DNA of 6,478 nucleotides. Source: Clostridiales bacterium (GTDB taxonomy: Bacteria; Bacillota; Clostridia; Lachnospirales; Lachnospiraceae). Made by a program: the position numbers and the translations under genes. Location: contig JAJBVF010000132.1 of the NCBI GenBank assembly GCA_020859965.1, positions 1-6,478 on the forward strand, written 5' to 3'. A model generated the notes under the pieces. That model was not told the origin of the DNA. It ran no database searches and saw nothing but the letters and a program-made list of their open reading frames with translations. Shown here piece by piece: positions 5,135 through 6,478 of the stretch. The first letter of the stretch is position 1; every line of letters begins with the position of its first letter.

Positions 5135-6418
5135 TCAGCCGCCAACATACTCCTCAATTGCAGTATCTACCAGGCTTATAAAATCATCCACAGAGATATC
5201 GTCCGTAGCCAGCAGCAGCAGGTTGTCTTCCATTACCGTACAGGTGTTGGAATCCAGATAGCAATCCCACGGTTTCAGGAACTGCTCGCCGATATTCTGC
5301 ATATCCTCATAAATCTGCAGGTACAGATTCGAGAACTCATGATCCTCTGAAAGCTCGCCCTTAATCGGAGACATCTGATCTCTCTCCGCATACAGCGTTC
5401 CGTAATTTTCAATGACATAGATGATAAAGTCTTTTGTCTTCTCATCAAAGGTCTCTGAGTTAAACGCCATTCCGATTCCGGAATTTACGCAGAATTCATC
5501 CGCGCCGGTCAAACCATCTTCAATTGCCGGCATATAGAAATAACCGATGGTTCCGTTATCATAACCCTCCTGCATCGCTGCGATCTCCCAGTCGCCAATG
5601 TAATACATTGCGGACTGTCCATCCAGGAACATTGCCTGCGCGGTCGCATAATCAGTAGCCGCAAACCCTTCCTGGAAATACTGCCCGATCTCCTGGAAGA
5701 ATTCGATTGTATTCAGTCCGGTCTCGTCTCCCATCGAAGCGTTTCCTTCGCTCAGGTCAATAATGTAGTCATTTCCCGTCTCGCGGAATGCCATCATCGC
5801 AAGGTAACGCAGCACCGGCCAGCGGTCAACACCGTCAACCGAGATCGGAGTAATGCCGTTTTCCGAAAGAGTCGCGCATACGTTCAGCCAGTCATCCATT
5901 GTCTCCGGTACGTCCAGTCCATACTCATCAAAGATTTCGATATTGTACCAGATCATCTCCACATGGTATTCGAGAGGAAGCGTGTACATCGTTCCGTTTG
6001 TAAATTCCTGATAGGCAAGCGCGGTCGGCTCAAAGCTGTCGTATAATCCTTCTTCTGTCAGAAATTCTGATACATCCACAAGCATTCCGGCGTCCACCAG
6101 CTCCTGGCAGTACGGCGTTGCGTCGATATCGATGATATCCGGCATCTCACCGCCTGCGATCAGGGTCTGGAGCTTCTGCAGATAGGAAGGGCGATCCGTC
6201 TCCGTCATGATTTCAATCTGCCAGCTTCCGCCCTGCTCCTCACTGTACTGCTCAGCGATTTCACGCATCGTCAGGTCAATCTCGCCGTCTACCGGACGGG
6301 AAGTAAACCAGGTTACCGTAACCGTATCTTCCTCCGCCATAGCCATCGTTCCGCCTGCCATAAATGCTGATCCAGCCATTGAAAGTGCAAGCAGCATGCT
6401 TAACATTTTTTTCTTCAT
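5135..6418 (-). CDS. ABC transporter extracellular solute-binding protein (SBP_bac_1 / COG1653)
   Basis: Captures the sugar outside the cell and delivers it to the permeases; 427 residues, the normal family length. An N-terminal signal peptide has a KKK start, a hydrophobic core (5-21) and a probable signal-peptidase I site AMA|EE after residue 28. Family features include the TLIAGGEMPDIIDID segment (85-99), YTLPLEYHVEMIWYN (145-159) followed by PETMDDW (171-177), and AMYYIGDWEIAAM (270-282). The mature protein is rich in Asp and Glu. No lipobox cysteine is present, unusual for a Gram-positive binding protein. The ATG at 6416-6418 was chosen because GGAGG (6427-6431) lies 8 nt upstream; another ATG at 6422-6424 is only 2 nt from that site and the longer TTG-started frame lacks a signal-like N-terminus. 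It is the first gene seen of the operon. Ligand is unknown. Confidence 0.95.
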   Translation of the reverse strand: MKKKMLSMLLALSMAGSAFMAGGTMAMAEEDTVTVTWFTSRPVDGEIDLTMREIAEQYSEEQGGSWQIEIMTETDRPSYLQKLQTLIAGGEMPDIIDIDATPYCQELVDAGMLVDVSEFLTEEGLYDSFEPTALAYQEFTNGTMYTLPLEYHVEMIWYNIEIFDEYGLDVPETMDDWLNVCATLSENGITPISVDGVDRWPVLRYLAMMAFRETGNDYIIDLSEGNASMGDETGLNTIEFFQEIGQYFQEGFAATDYATAQAMFLDGQSAMYYIGDWEIAAMQEGYDNGTIGYFYMPAIEDGLTGADEFCVNSGIGMAFNSETFDEKTKDFIIYVIENYGTLYAERDQMSPIKGELSEDHEFSNLYLQIYEDMQNIGEQFLKPWDCYLDSNTCTVMEDNLLLLATDDISVDDFISLVDTAIEEYVGG

Positions 6419-6426
6419 AATCATTT

Positions 6427-6431
6427 CCTCC
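6427..6431 (-). promoter_or_regulatory. Ribosome binding site of the binding-protein gene
   Basis: GGAGG on the minus strand with an 8-nt spacer selects the ATG at 6416-6418, which places the KKK signal peptide at the N-terminus. The remaining bases up to 6478 show no convincing -10/-35 pair, so the operon promoter probably lies outside the window. Confidence 0.8.
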
Positions 6432-6478
6432 GTTCTCGTCATGTTCAAATTGTCCCGGGTCCCTTCACCGCTTTACCC

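Noticed and set aside
1..6478. CRISPR array, transposase, phage genes, tRNA or rRNA
   Set aside because: No regularly spaced direct repeats, no transposase-like frame and no cloverleaf or rRNA signature were seen. The coding content is fully explained by transporter and GH172 genes.

Overview
The window is a sugar-uptake locus with every supportable gene on the minus strand, so transcription runs from high to low coordinates. Strong AGGAGG-type ribosome binding sites, ATGA gene overlaps, moderate GC content and CUT1-type ABC importers point to a Bacillota Clostridia genome, probably a gut Lachnospiraceae. That assignment rests on style and protein flavour, not on a marker gene.

Transcription unit 1 (about 6478 down to 1931) encodes, in order: an extracellular solute-binding protein (5135-6418), a UgpA/MalF-type permease (3952-4896), a MalG/UgpE-type permease (3128-3955, 4-nt ATGA overlap) and a cytoplasmic DUF2961/GH172 glycoside hydrolase (2010-3116). 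It ends at a clear intrinsic terminator (1931-1964). The likely logic is that a short glycoside is captured outside, imported intact and cut inside by the GH172 enzyme. GH172 members are known to act on alpha-D-fructofuranosides (difructose dianhydride I type) and alpha-D-arabinofuranosides, so a furanoside is the best guess for the substrate. The promoter of this unit lies beyond the right edge.

Transcription unit 2 starts right after that terminator. An extended -10 promoter (1909-1917) precedes a leader of about 130 nt. The unit then encodes a MalK/UgpC-like ABC ATPase (683-1771) and, with an ATGA overlap, another UgpA-type permease (1-686), which is cut off by the left edge inside its EAA loop. 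Unit 1 has no ATPase of its own, so this ATPase, or a shared one elsewhere, may energise it.

Two non-coding stretches are more structured than expected. The 238-nt gap between the binding-protein gene and the first permease gene (4897-5134) holds three successive stem-loops, one a perfect 12-bp inverted repeat, and none is followed by a U-run. This looks like an mRNA stability or differential-expression region. The leader of unit 2 holds four alternating GGTGC/GCACC segments that can form mutually exclusive hairpins, a 23-codon ORF with a good ribosome binding site and a weak cre-like sequence. No phage, transposon, CRISPR, rRNA or tRNA feature was seen. The individual protein families are known. 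The least explained parts are the two structured RNAs and the exact substrate of the GH172 system.
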